A stretch of DNA of 64,000 nucleotides from Amia ocellicauda (taxonomy: Eukaryota > Chordata > Actinopteri > Amiiformes > Amiidae), in the NCBI RefSeq assembly GCF_036373705.1, contig NC_089866.1, positions 19,809,501 to 19,873,500 on the forward strand, read 5' to 3'. Below the pieces are notes generated by a model, which was given only the letters and a program-made list of their open reading frames with translations, was not told the DNA's origin and searched no databases. Every line of letters begins with the position of its first letter. Positions within the stretch are counted from its first letter, which is position 1. Positions 26,371 through 39,500 of the stretch are shown here, piece by piece. The translations under genes were made by a program, and so were the position numbers.

Positions 26371-27894
26371 ACTGAAAAACTGAATAAAAGTAACGCAAGA
26401 CTCCGGACTTCTCTGAGAGTGAAAGTGTTGTTTAGAAACCTAAAGTGCAGCACTTATTCAGAGCAGTGAGATAAGTGAGAGAGGCTGTTGAAACCTTGAA
26501 ATACATCTAATTATACTTGTTGTTTAAATATAACATGTCTGTGGCTAAGGAGTACTTTAATGACTGTTGTTTATCAACTCTAGGAACTGAAAATAAGGTG
26601 TCCGCCAACTAGGTAAAAGGGAGAGATGAGCAGAGTGGTAGACATGTCAGCACACAGAGGACGCCTCGTGGGAGAGTAAAACCAGCTATCAACTTGATGA
26701 ACCCAATCCACATTGTAAAAACAGCATTTTGTAGTTTGATGCTGCCACTGTTTCTGCAAATACACACTGACAAAAAGACTTTTTAACTTCAGAAGAAAAT
26801 TGGTCCCATTTTCTAATTCCAAGGAGACTACTTTTTTACAAAGCTATGGGTGTCTTTTATATGCCTGTGTGGTTTATCTTGGGAGGCTTACAGTTGATCT
26901 CAGATAATGAGGAGCAAATGTTATTGCGGGGCTATGAGCTTTGAAAATAACCCCATAACTCTGTCTCATGTAAAGAAGTACATAAGTTACACTGCATCAT
27001 TTTACAACAGCTCAGAACTTGACACAAAAAAATACACAATCCAAAACAAATCTACAGCTCACCAACAATATACTAGTCCTATTTTCATTTTGTGCCAATT
27101 CATGTTTTCCCTGACAAGGTCCTCTCCAGCTCTTCCACCCTCATACTCTGCCAAGCTAGCCACGTCATGGAATAGAGTTTTGTCCCGCTGTCCTTTATTG
27201 TCCAGGCTCTTCAAACTGCAGCACCAGAAGAGTGGAGACACTAACCAGATCCCACTTAACTCCCTTCCCCCGCCTGTCCAAACACACACTCTCCTCCCCG
27301 CTTTGTGCGTTCTATAGCACAGCAGGCAGACTCGGCCGCACATATGCTCTCCTGTTGCAGACAAAGAGCACATTACCTCATCGCTGGGGGACGGAGCTCT
27401 GAAGTCCTCCTGCACCCCAATGTGCCGACCCTAAGACCTGTTCAATCTCATTGTTTGGTTTTGTTTTGCCAGCCCTGCCTCTGGCTAACTTTTGAAAGTG
27501 AAGTCACTCATTATTTGGATTGTTATTATCCTAGAAACGCTAACCTCGATAACTAAATCTCGAAGATATGAGTGCAGCTGACTTCCTCTGCTCCAACCCC
27601 GACCTGTTTGACTAAGTTTCCAGCCTTCAGGCTATAACTGCTGGAAAGGGCTTTCTGTTTACCAGAGGACAGAAAAATTATTTTGTTTTCACGTCTTCCG
27701 AATACAACTCATCGCCTGGTGTGTTACTGCAGTGGCGTCTAGGATTAGTCGCCCACTGGCGCCGTTCCATCACCTGGTCTTGTTACACAAACTGTGCCAG
27801 AGAAACAGACCTCTGCAATGCCTCAAATCCCTGAGTAAAGAACCGAGAGCACTTTTGAGGGGGAATGTTATAGCGTTTCATGTATAATAAAGGC

Positions 27895-27898
<4 letters not shown>

Positions 27899-27926
<28 letters not shown>
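27899..27926. repeat. (AT)n microsatellite
   Basis: About 14 AT units. Confidence 0.95.
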
Positions 27927-28479
27927 CCTATCTCTAAACACAATTCCTTGGATTTCTGTCATAATCACATAACACATGACTTAAGTACAGAGAGAAAGAC
28001 GACCTTCTTGTGTCCACATTGTTTCCAAGCAAACAAAACGTCATGAGTAAGTTCACAACAGCGGACAAAGCCAGGCAGGTGTGAATACAAATTTGTAAAC
28101 CCCGGAGTCAGCAAAGATGCCTGCTTTCTCTCAGCAGTTGTTGATGGTCAGTGATCCATACTGACAACATCTGACTCAGGGAGCATCCCCTGCTTTCCTC
28201 GGATCGGGCCGCCGCGGACTGCTGTCTTCAGACCGTTAACAGCTGGACTTTCAAAGGCCGGGCTGCCTCTTTTGTTGCAGCCGTTTGTGAGGATGAAAGG
28301 GTGACGGGCCTGTGTCACGAGTGCCTCCGTTACGTCACCCTCACACGTGTCCTCTCTGGGCTCTTGTGGCTGCCAGGCAACAGCTGTCCCTCTCCAGCAT
28401 TGGGGGCGAGGTTGGACTAGCGGTTTGGTCCCTCGTCTCACTGGAGAGGGACAACGGGAAGAGCTGTTGGACGCTTGTG

Positions 28480-28735
28480 TTGTTACAACAGCAGAGTCCT
28501 TGACTTCCTTCTGGCATTTACTCAAAACACATCTTTTCAGACAGTACTTGTAATTGAGCCATTTGCTCTCCTGTAAGATTGCACTTATACAACGTTTCGT
28601 AATACTTTTGCTTCACTTTACTGGTACTCGTATTGTTTATTTTAATTTCCCCTATTCTCCCTTTCCCTTGGTCCTCGACTGTGACCTAACATCTTGTCTG
28701 CACTCAGCTATTACAATCCAGGATGTAAGACCTAA
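28480..28735 (+). repeat. LINE (L2-like) 3' end, left fragment, interrupted by a Tc1 element
   Basis: The plus strand carries a frame ending LLKTHLFRQYL at 28551-28553, resembling the C-terminal tail of fish L2-type LINE reverse-transcriptase proteins. It is followed by non-coding sequence up to the Tc1/mariner insertion. The matching 3' tail resumes at 29841. Assignment rests on the short protein tail and the typical 3' tail, so the family is approximate. Confidence 0.45.
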
Positions 28736-28737
28736 TA

Positions 28738-29838
28738 CACTCACCTAAAGGATTATTAGGAACACCATACTAATACTGTGTTTGACCCCCTTTCGCCTTC
28801 AGAACTGCCTTAATTCTACGTGGCATTGATTCAACAAGATGCTCCATTGGGTTGAGATCTGGTGACTGTGGGGGCCAGTTTAGTACAGTGAACTCATTGT
28901 CATGTTCAAGAAACCAATTTGAAATGATGTGACCTTTGTGACATGGTGCATTATCCTGCTGGAAGTAGCCATCAGAGGATGGGTAAATGGTGGTCATAAA
29001 GGGATGGACATGGTCAGAAACAATGCTCAGGTAGGCCGTGGCATTTAAACGATGCCCAATTGGCACTAAGGGGCCTAAAGTGTGCCAAGAAAACATCCCC
29101 CACACCATTACACCACCACCACCAGCCTGCACAGTGGTAACAAGGCATGATGGATCCATGTTCTCATTCTGTTTACGCCAAATTCTGACTCTACCATCTG
29201 AATGTCTCAACAGAAATCGAGACTCATCAGATCAGGCAACATTTTTCCAGTCTTCAACTGTCCAATTTTGGTGAGCTTGTGCAAATTGTAGCCTCTTTTT
29301 CCTATTTGTAGTGGAGATGAGTGGTACCCGGTGGGGTCTTCTGCTGTTGTAGCCCATCCGCCTCAAGGTTGTACGTGTTGTGGCTTCACAAATGCTTTGC
29401 TGCATACCTCGGTTGTAACGAGTGGTTATTTCAGTCAAAGTTGCTCTTCTATCAGCTTGAATCAGTCGGCCCATTCTCCTCTGACCTCTAGCATCAACAA
29501 GGCATTTTCGCCCACAGGACTGCCGCATACTGGATGTTTTTCCCTTTTCACACCATTCTTTGTAAACCCTAGAAATGGTTGTGCGTGAAAATCCCAGTAA
29601 CTGAGCAGATTGTGAAACACTCAGACCGGCCCGTCTGGCACCAACAACCATGCCACGCTCAAAATTGCTTAAATCACCTTTCTTTCCCATTCAGACATTC
29701 AGTTTGGAGTTCAGGAGATGGTCTTGACCAGGACCACACCCCTAAATGCATTCAAGCAACTGCCATGTGATTGGTTGGTTAGATAATTGCATTAATGAGA
29801 AATTGAACAGGTGTTCCTAATAATCCTTTAGGTGAGTG
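28738..29838 (-). mobile_element. Tc1/mariner element, copy 1 (1101 bp, defective)
   Basis: Terminal inverted repeats begin CACTCACCTAAAGGAT at 28738 and end with the reverse complement at 29838. The element is flanked by TA on both sides (28736-28737 and 29839-29840), the target duplication of the Tc1/mariner superfamily. It belongs to the same family as the element at 39521-40741 but lies in the opposite orientation and is exactly 120 bp shorter. It is inserted inside a LINE/SINE-type tail. Confidence 0.95.
28770..29690 (-). pseudogene. Tc1/mariner transposase pseudogene (copy 1)
   Basis: It reads from ATG at 29690 to a stop at 28770. The N-terminal helix-turn-helix DNA-binding half ([13 protein letters not shown] start) is intact. 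A TGA at 29232-29234 replaces the Trp codon of the VAWSDES motif, right before the first catalytic Asp. Downstream the frame reopens and keeps QDNAPCH and the Glu in NPMEH. Compared with copy 2, 40 codons are missing directly after that Glu (from the Trp of HLW onward), with CTT at both edges of the deletion. Two independent lesions make it non-functional. Confidence 0.93.
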
Positions 29839-29840
29839 TA

Positions 29841-30026
29841 TATTGTATACACTTGTGTAAATTGGAATTCGTAAAATGTATTATGCTTTGAATTGCAGTT
29901 ATGTAAATTGGAATTTGTAATATGTTTTATGCCTTGAACTGCACTGTATTTTTGCACTTTGTATTGTGCTTATATTTTGGATTAGGGCGTCTGCTAATAA
30001 ATAAATAATAATAATAATAATAATAG
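29841..30026 (+). repeat. LINE/SINE 3' tail, right fragment, with (AAT)n end
   Basis: The block ends in GGATTAGGGCGTCTGCTAAT followed by AAAT and (AAT)n at about 30005-30024. This is the typical 3' tail of fish L2-type LINEs and the SINEs that borrow it. It continues the unit broken by the Tc1/mariner insertion at 28738-29838. Confidence 0.6.
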
Positions 30027-33000
30027 AACAGCTATCCCAGCTATATAACACTGTCAGTTTGAGAAAAACAGAATAGGCAGGGTGTGTTCACCAGGGTTTA
30101 ATCACTCCCACAACAGTCATTAAGGGTGCTGTAATGAACTAGTCACAAGGTCTGCTTCGGGCTACATTGTAATGCAGTTTCTACTGAAGTGCATTATTAA
30201 TACTACACTCTGAAAGCCAGAGTGTTTGAGGATTTGCTTCAAGCACAGGCAGAGAGTGCTGGTCAGTGCAGGTTTCATGTGAGGTGTTGCTTATTTATTT
30301 ATGTATCTATCGTTTGCTAGCGCAGGTTTTTTGGATGGCTGTGCTGCAACCACCAAGGGGCTATTTTATCCCTGGAAAACTTGACACTGATTAGAGTTAA
30401 CATGTTGTCGTGTCCTTTTCACGCATTCATCAAATAGAGCAAGAATATGGTGTAGATCAAAAGAAAACTACAAGTTCTTCTCTCTCCCCGATGACTGTCT
30501 TCAATAAGACTTGCTGGGATGTGAAGAGATGTTTTCCTAGTTTATTTCAAGCAGGGAATGAGAGGATAACACGCACCACAGCTATGTAGCAGTCAAACAA
30601 ACACCAACCAACAACAACAGACACTGAAAAATACTTGAAAGATTCCCCTTTGCTATCTTCTCGAATGGCATCCCAAGCTGAAGTAACCTTTTGCCATGTT
30701 GCTTTACACTTTCCCAGTCTAAATCCTGCTAACTTCAGCAGGGTAAAAAAGTCCTTCCATTTTATACATATAAATGCGAGGAAAGTAGGAATGTAAACGG
30801 TCCGTGGCTCAAAATGCCAGAAAAAACAGAGATCATTCCCCACTGCTGTTGCAGTAGCTTATAGTCCATATTGAGTATTCTCCTACAGGCACAATACCAA
30901 AGTTGGCTTAGTTCTGCTTTTGCAGGTACACCACAACAGATGCACATGAAGTTAAAAAGCAAGCTGTGTGCTCTCATTTGCATTTTAATTTGTTTTCCTG
31001 CTAGAGAACACTGACAAAATATGTTAATGCATGTCCCTTTGTGTAGCAATATAAACAGCAGAGAAAGATCAACTGTCAAACATACAAAAGAGTGATGTCT
31101 CCATTCTTGTTGATTGAAACACACGAACACGTATAAAACAACAAGGCTTTTTTCCCTTTTTCGTTTCGGCCACTGCACAGCATCAGTCCAGATATTTGTT
31201 GCATGTTTTAACTGCACATGCTTTCCCCTGTCTGACGTATAACACTGCATAAGATCTGTGGTTAGCAGTGTGCTCTTTAAAAAACCATGTGACCGTGTGT
31301 GGGGGTTTTCTTCCATCGGATGTGTTGGTACATACTGTTCACTTCACAGGGGAGGCATGCTTCTTAAGAGTAGCAGGTGCAGGAAGTCATGGTTTCACAC
31401 TTTTCTTTAGCTGTACATCAGACATCCAAAACACACACCCCCCACCCATTAATATTGTTTTTATTTTGCATTTATTTATTTATTTTAACGTCTCACTTCT
31501 GTCAGTCACAATAATGGCAGAGACTTCAATACAGGTATTTCTGATGCAAACAAATAAATGGGTGGATACAAATCAGGACCAATGAGGGTCCCTGAGGCCT
31601 GGAGTGGGAAACCCCTGATAGGAAGCTGGCTGTGGAAACTGATTTGCAAAAGGGCTGGGAGCTGCAACTTGTTTTCATAACCCAAAACAAACAAAAATGT
31701 AAAAAAGCACGGCTAACCTCTCCCGTCTTCCACTAACTGCCATAATAAGGCCTGGTTGCTGGCATTCAGACAAGCCACGTGCTCCTCAGCCCATTTCTTG
31801 AGACTTGTAAACAGCACCCAGGCTGCCTGCAAGGCTGAGCTCAGGGAGGGAGACAGGACGGAGTTCACAGTAAAACCACAACATCAAACGCAAGGGGGGG
31901 GAAACCTAGGAGTGTCACACAATCACACCAGAGGAGTTTGCAGTTTTGTAAACCAGCACTGCACACTGCAAGGCCTAAACACTACACAGATGTCTGCATA
32001 GATTTACTAGGATACTGTTTTTTTTCAGGCAGCACTGTTAAATCTCATTTTTAAGAAGCAGTTAAAGAGAATAAGTCATTTCTGGGAATTTGTGTCATGC
32101 TAACTTAAAACTTGCTTTAAAAAAACGAACAGATTTGCAGACTAGTTTTACAGTTTAAAAAGTCCTAATTTATAAAGCAAAGATAAAACTGTGAGAGCCA
32201 CAGCAAATCTAGATGTACATTTCATCACAGATGTCGTTTTGTTTCTAGGATCTAAATTTCCTTTTAATTGAAGGCCTTGAGTTAGCGGCCCACAATGGGC
32301 TTTTATACACAGACACTTTGCTGCTGTTGTGATTCAAAAGTCTTAATTCTTTAGGACAGCAGTGGAGACTCAGAGCATCTCTCCCACTCAGACAATGGCC
32401 TCTAATGAAACAGGGTTGAGGTATCTAATGGATTACAAGAAACCCATTCCCAGGCCAGTTAGGACCCGTCCTGCATCAGGCACCAAATGCATTACATCAC
32501 CATCCAGGTTTGGCAGCACAAGACATTATTTATGCACAGTAATGACCGATCAAGTGGATGGGGATCGGCTGAATTATTCATTAGCAAGAGGGTGGTCTTG
32601 AGGGCAGGCTCCCTCTCCTGGCCTGTGTGAGCTACTGTTGGGGGACAGCAACAGCCTCTGAAGAGCTCTACTGAGGAGAACGATATTGATCTGAAAAGCA
32701 GTTCAAACCAGTCCCCGGCAGTTTCTGCCTATTTTTTTGTATGCATCTGCTCATCGTGAGCGGCTGTAGGCTGTGGAAACAGGAAAAAAAAACATCTTTG
32801 TTGTACTAAAATCCTACAGCAGGAGATAAGAGGGCTGCTTTAGTTTTGTTTCTGGATGCTTCTCCACCATTCCTTGGAATCTGTAGCCCCCGGTCGAAAT
32901 ATATAACTCCCTTAGTCAATTAGTCACGAGCTTTCCCACACCACCCCCATCCTCCGAGCAGCTCATTTACATATTCGCTCACATAAACAGGGGCTTTTGT

Positions 33001-33528
33001 GCGAAGCGAAGAAAACACAACATAAAATAAAAAGTGGCTTTTTGTTGGCACACATTAAAAAGCTCCCCGGACAACTAATTGTTCACAACATGTGTACAAA
33101 GAGCCAATTCAGAGCAGTAAACACAACATGGGGAAAGTGGAACGGCGTTAAGTGAAGGCATAAAGATTAATTGCAGGCCCACTTCAAAATAGCTGTTGTG
33201 AATTGTTTTTATTTACATTGAAATACTTCAAAACCTTCGACTGGCCAGGCAGATGTCAAATTAATCTAATAGAATCATTTAAAACACATTCAAAGAGCTG
33301 TGTGGGAAACACCTATTCCTCAATGTGTTTCAATAACGGCCGGGCTTGTTGTATTGCGTAATAACTCGACGGCAGGCTGTCCTACGCAGGAGGCGCAGTA
33401 GAAAACATGAATTGTCAATGTGTTTCTTCAATCGAATCATAACACATTGGGAAAGGTCCGTTTTTTCTTCCAGAAGCGTTTAGTCCCTGGAATATCATGC
33501 CATAATTCTTGTATATAGTATTATTTAA
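30027..33528. other. Intergenic region downstream of the THADA-family gene, no gene seen
   Basis: No exon with conserved protein content was found. The longest minus-strand frame (30762-31316, 184 codons) has no recognisable domain and no splice or family support. A minus-strand AATAAA (TTTATT on plus) at 33208-33213 could end the THADA-family transcript. The rest is unremarkable AT-rich DNA. Confidence 0.55.
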
Positions 33529-36500
33529 TCACCAGATCTGCAGATTTTCCAGGGGGAGTTTGACTGGTGTCAGTAAGAGTGAAGTCAGTTCCACGGGAGT
33601 GAGGATGCCGTACCGAGAGAGCAGCCTGTGAGTGTCCTGCAGCTGGGACCGCAGGAACGGGGCTGGGCAGGGAAGCCGGGGGTCTTCCACGGACTCCAGG
33701 AAGCGCAGGAGGAGAGCAGCCCTCGTGAAAAGGCCAGCTAGGACGCCATGGAAATGGGGCCTGTGCTGCACTTCCACGCAGCCTGGAACAGGACAACCAA
33801 AACAACCACTCTCAGCCCAATTGCTTAAAATACCATTACCTATAAAGTATCTTAAGTATTGAATATAGCAGCTTCGCCCTTAACTAGCACACTGACTGCG
33901 ATGAGAGGAGGCTCTGTGTGGGAAACGCTTCAACTCAACAAAGAGTTAAAGGAAACAGAGTAAATAGAGGCTGTATTGTGCAACTGGCTCCACAATCTCC
34001 ACTACTGCCTGGATACAGACACTCAGACTGACAATTCAGGTAAAACTGGAAACAATTTAGGTTGAGGGATGGGACCCAGCTATCCCACACGAAACAAATA
34101 TACACTTTAAATATAATGGCAGAAATTTGTAATTTTTAGATTTATGCAAATTGCAACACTGCACTATTGTTGGTGTATTTAAGATATATGGGATCTATTG
34201 TTAAATGTATTTTAGCCTATAATCCATGTATTTAATGTATAGGTTGATTAAATATTGTAGAAATTAGTCTCACCACACATTTTCAACCTATAAAAAAAGG
34301 TCTGTATATTTGTTCTGTCTGTGAAGGTCTGTAGTGGTTTACATTTTGAAGATGGTGAAGTTTGTGCTATTCTGTGTGAGGGATCTAACGTTTTTTTATT
34401 GTCTTCGATAAGGAAATACATAATTAAAAAGTACCATAGCTACCTTAATAGGAGATGGCACCAGTAAAGACAAAGGATCCAATTTCCCCCCCGCCCCCAA
34501 TTTAAAAGATCAGAGTACCTGCAGTGAGCAGCTCCTGGCAGCGGTGAAAGCTGGTCATTATTTGTGCCGTACTGTCCGTCGCCCAGCGGCTCAGCTGCTC
34601 CCTGACACAGGCGGAGGTGCGCGCCCGGTCAGCCAGCCGGAGGAGATAGGGCAGCAGGACCTGCGACATCACGGCTGGTTCTGCAAACACGTTGGGCTCG
34701 TCTTGCTCATACAGACTGAGGCTCCTGGAACAGAGAAGTACCCTTCAGTAACCACTTACAAAACCATTCAAAGAATATCATCTAGGGGGTTTGAAACAGG
34801 TAAATAACCATGAAACGTATATATCTCATCGATTAGGCCTCGTTACAGGGTATTGACATAAAAAGAGAGCCCGTGGCCTGTGATTGGAGGGGATGTTAAG
34901 GTGTCTGCAGGAAGTTCCATCGACTCACTGCGTGTCCTGGGTGTCCCTCAGCACTGCGTCCAAGTCTGGTGGTGGGAGGTGAGACAGCAAGGCCTCCAGG
35001 CTGTCCGGCCTATCCCAGAATTCCTCCAGAAGCAGGTCTAGGAGGGAGAGCAGCACCTGGTTCGCCTGCATCTCAAAGCAGGGCTGCCCGTCTTTGGTGA
35101 ATGTCACCATGGAGCCGAACCTAGCGGCCTCCGTCCTCACCTGCTGATCCTCGTCCTGCAACAGGTAGAGGCCAGTATTGATCAACCTGCAAGAAAAACA
35201 CAGACCAAATCTGGCAGTCGCTCCTGTCAGGATTAGATTTTTAATCCATTGAGAGCCCAGTGGGATGTAGATGTCAGAAACATCGAACAGGCTTGACAAA
35301 ATATATTATGCCAATTCACCAGGGCTGTGTTAAATGGGTCATACATGTCATGCTGGGTTCAGAAGGGTTAATTAGTAAACCTGCTGGTTTTAATGACAGA
35401 CTAGCACTTCTAAGTAATAACATTACCTGGGATTATGCCTGGCTACACCTTGTTCTACATGCAGAAATAACATCTAGCATCTTAAGAGCTTTGGCAAACA
35501 GAACCCAAATAAAGGCAGTTACCATGGCAAAGCTAGCGGGGTGTAAAATGCTGTGTAGGTGGAACTCTCCGCCTGCTTACGGACGTTACGCATCTCTTTA
35601 AACACAAGACAAGACTGTCCCTCAATCTATCGACACACTGTACGCTAAACGAGAACTACAGCTGCCTAAAATGTCAAAACTGTATTATTATAAAGGTTTA
35701 TAAACTGTTTAGACTGAATATCCTATACTAAACTTTCACACAACAAGCAGAATATGCAGTTAAACTTGTTTGATGGCTTTCTGATCAATGTCTCTGACCA
35801 GTGTGGATTGTTGGTTATCGGAGATATTTAGGCAGTCAAGTGTATTCGTTTTGCAAAACATGAAATTTAATCTGTCTATGAATATACACCCCTTATAGTG
35901 CCGTCTCCAACACAGCGCTTACTGTGCTTGTGAAAGGCTGGAGGTTTGCACTACAAAAGCAGGCACAGTGTTTTCAGCGTAAAATGTCCGGCTATAGAGA
36001 AGAGAAACGCAGTGTGGCTCGGTTTCTCCACCTGTACAAACACTGACAGCAGCAGTACCTGGCGCAGAGAGCGGGGCACGGGGCCCGGCCTGCCAGTGCC
36101 CTGCGCACCAGGGGAGCCCCCCCCAGCCGCAGGGCCTTCGCACAGCCCAGCCTTAGGGAGTCGGAGGTCTCAGGGGTCCTGTGAGTCTCCAGCAGCCCGC
36201 ACCAGCGCTCGGTCAGGGAATCTGCGGGGCTGGACAAGGAGAGGTGGGGAGGGGTTGCTTGGTTAGACATCTGGACCTTCAACTAGACTGCCCTTGTGCT
36301 CCAGCACTGCTGTCTCTGAATAGGGGCCCACCTGTCACTCAGTAGAAGACCAACAGCACAGAGAAGCTGAGAGAGGAGCTCAGGCCCACCAGACCGGCTC
36401 TCTAGAAGGTCCAATAGCAGCTCAGTGCAGATCCACTGGGTCGGGCCGGGGGGAAGGGCAGCCTGGGGGTCTGGGCTGTCTGCACCTGTGGTCACCACAG

Positions 36501-39500
36501 CCACAAAAGCCTCCAGGTACGCTCTCCTGTACTCCACACTACCTCTCTCCAGCAAGGCCTTCAGATTGTCCTGGACAGACAGAATGGTAACAAAGGTATT
36601 GCTGATTAAACCAGAGAAAACAGGTGAGGTAGGATTCCTGAGAATGAAGAGGTCACAAAACAATGTTTTACACATTTACACAGAACAGGGTTGTTTCTCA
36701 AAACAGTTTGCCCTTAAATTGTGTTTTTTGAATGCCTTTGTAAGCCAAGCATCATTTATTTATCCACAGTATGAAACTCCCTATTAACAAAGCAATAACA
36801 AAAGCCAAGTAATACTTTTTTTACAATGTCTTGGCAACAGAGAGCGATTTTCAACTCTTATCAGCACGGCTCACAGGAAATATTTTCAGCATATTGCTCG
36901 TAATTATTCGGTAAAACATCAAAAGAGGATATGGGAAAATAAAGCCAGTGCGCAGATTTGATTAGAGTTAGATTCGTTATGCTTGCACGGGTCCACAGGG
37001 ACTGTGTTTGAAAAGCAACTTTTTCAGAGGAAGGAACTTCAAGTCTTGCCACACGTATGGAGTTAAACAAAAAACTCCCAGAATACAGTCCTTATTAAAA
37101 CTGCAGCCTGCAAGCTCTCTTTGTGAGAATAGGGGAAAAAAAAAAAGTGTTGTTCTTTGTCTTAAACCTCACAAGTGGAAATTAACTTTATCTTGACCTC
37201 ATTCAACTTCCTTACATTGTATTCATTCACACTTCACACACAAAGAACATAACTTTACCAGCCATTACTTAAATGGCATCTGACAGATCCAATATGTTAG
37301 CATTCAGGTAGGAGAGAGAGACCCACTTTTAACACTGGAAGACGGCCCACTATAATAAATATCTCACCCTCAGAGCTTTGTCCAGAACTGGCTGCAGGTC
37401 AGTGTCCTTCCAGCTCTGTCCATCCCCTGCCCAGCGGACCAGAGCCAACTGCACGTCAGGGTCTCCCACAGAAAGCAGCCGCCACACCTGCTCCCCCATC
37501 TCAGGGTCTCCGGCTCTCACGGCTTCATCACAGAGGAAGCGCACAGCATTCTGGGAGAATACTGCCAAGCCCACCTGTACAGGCAGCAAAGGTGACTGAG
37601 TAACCATTAACACAACACAAGGTGGCTAGTACAAAGTAAAAGAAGAAAGCGGGATAACAAAAGGAGCTTGTGTTCTGATCTTCTGGACTGAGGCACAGTG
37701 CTGGTGATAGCAGTTTACAGGGTTCAAGGCAGAGAGAGATGATTGCTACTGTGTTCATTCCCTGTGGCAGTGACTGACAAGAACACTACGATGCTGTACC
37801 TGCAGCCTGTTCCTTGGGCCATGCAGCTCCATCATTAGGCTGGTGTGCAGCTGATCCAGGAAGCTGCGAGTGCAGAATCTCGCCAGCTGGGCCGCAACAC
37901 ACAAGTAGGCCGACCCGATTAAGGGGCACTTGGGGGTCGATGTGATCAACCACAGCCTGGATTCAAACTTCTCCACCAAGACATTCACTGTATCCACTGC
38001 CAATCTGGAAGACACCCAACCCTACATGTCACTCTTCTGCCCTCCTAAATTGAGTGAGGTCTATCTGGGATTTTTACTTTTATTCCAATCACACACAGTT
38101 CTGGACATCGTTGTCCACACGGCACTGAGGCACCACATTCTGCTCAACGGAAACTCACCCATCAGTGCCCAAAGTCCTACCCAGCAGAGCCCGTATCTGC
38201 AGCAGCTGCCCATGCAGGCGATTGTGACAGAAGGGCACTCGGGTTTCCGGTAATTCTCCCGCCAATTGGAGTAAAGTGCTCATGTACTCAGAAGGGGGCG
38301 TCATGGCGAGCAAAGCCTTTGAGGCCATCTCTCTCATGGCATAGACTGGACTGGCAGCCAGCTGGAGCAGAGGGGCCTGGAAAGTGGACAGAGACCTGGG
38401 AGAAGCACAGAGCGAGAGGGGACACCTTGTCAAGACACAGCATAAACTGCAGCGTATAATCCATTTATAGCTCCATAATTCATATGATTTCCACTGTCAG
38501 ATGTGTAGCCAGCCAGCAGCCTTGGCTTGTCTGCTGTACCCAGTTTCATCGTGGACTCCAGGCTGCAGTTTTGCCAGCAGGGCGAGGACAGAATGCAGGG
38601 AGGGGTGGAGGTGGAGTCTCCCCTCTCCTGGTGAGCCCAGGGACTCGGCGGCGCCCTCTAGCTGTCCCAGGAGGAAGGCCTGCAGCGCGGGGTAGTTTGT
38701 GAAGAAGGCAGGGGGGGACATGGTGTGCCGCACAGAGCCGTCCCCTCCACTCGGCCGCTGGCCCAGCATCCGAGAGCACAGAGAACCTGGAGGAACAAAG
38801 ACACTGACTGAGAGCATGCCAGTGGCAATCACACCTGGGAGAAGAGAAGACACACAAACATTGCACACATTGTGCTAGTTGTGGTTCTCTTCATTTTACC
38901 ATTGCTGCCAATGCTTTAAAAATCATCTTATGTACCCTCATCTTGCTTTAGTATTGAAAGTTAAGACTTTGCGCCACCTAGTGTCAATCAAGAGTACTTT
39001 CGGCAATGTAAACGCTTATTCATCTAAATTAAGCCTTTATTTCTATGCTGAGTGTGAATATGAATATAGAAAACTTAATAAAACACACCATTATAATGAA
39101 AACAGCAATATATATGCCTGGAGGAGGAGATGTTGTTTCTGAAGTTGGTGCATAGGGGGAGGACGGCAGGAGCAACCAAAAATGACTCCTGATCTCAAAA
39201 GGACAGCACATATAAACTGGTGAGTGGAGCAGTTCTTACTGAAGAGCTGGAGGGCTGCATTCCTCATTGCCCAGCAGGGGGAACTCAGGGCGTTCAGAGA
39301 CAGCATGGTCATGGCAGGAGCAAACTGTAACACGGCCACGCCCAGCCCAGAGCATCGCACCACGGCCTGGAGGGCATGGACTGCACACACCTGTGAGGAG
39401 GAGCAGGAGAGAGTAGACCAGTGGACCAGTAGTTTAAGGGCTTATATGATCATTATATGAACTTACTTTTGCCACATGTACTTGTGTGCATCTTTGTGTG

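Larger units (their letters stand above)
24046..28299. other. Intergenic region, AT-rich, no gene seen
   Basis: I found no exon or RNA gene upstream of PIK3IP1. The region contains an AT-rich tract (about 25826-25855), an imperfect inverted-repeat block (26099-26365) and an (AT)n tract (27899-27926), listed separately where worthwhile. Open frames such as 26907-27317 resemble no known family. Confidence 0.6.

Noticed and set aside
28148-28525. 125-codon minus-strand open frame
   Set aside because: It is antisense to a LINE-like plus-strand reading ending HLFRQYL and resembles no known protein.
30762-31316. 184-codon minus-strand open frame in the intergenic region
   Set aside because: No family resemblance, no splice or regulatory support, and unusual composition. 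It also overlaps another unrelated minus-strand frame (30547-30843).
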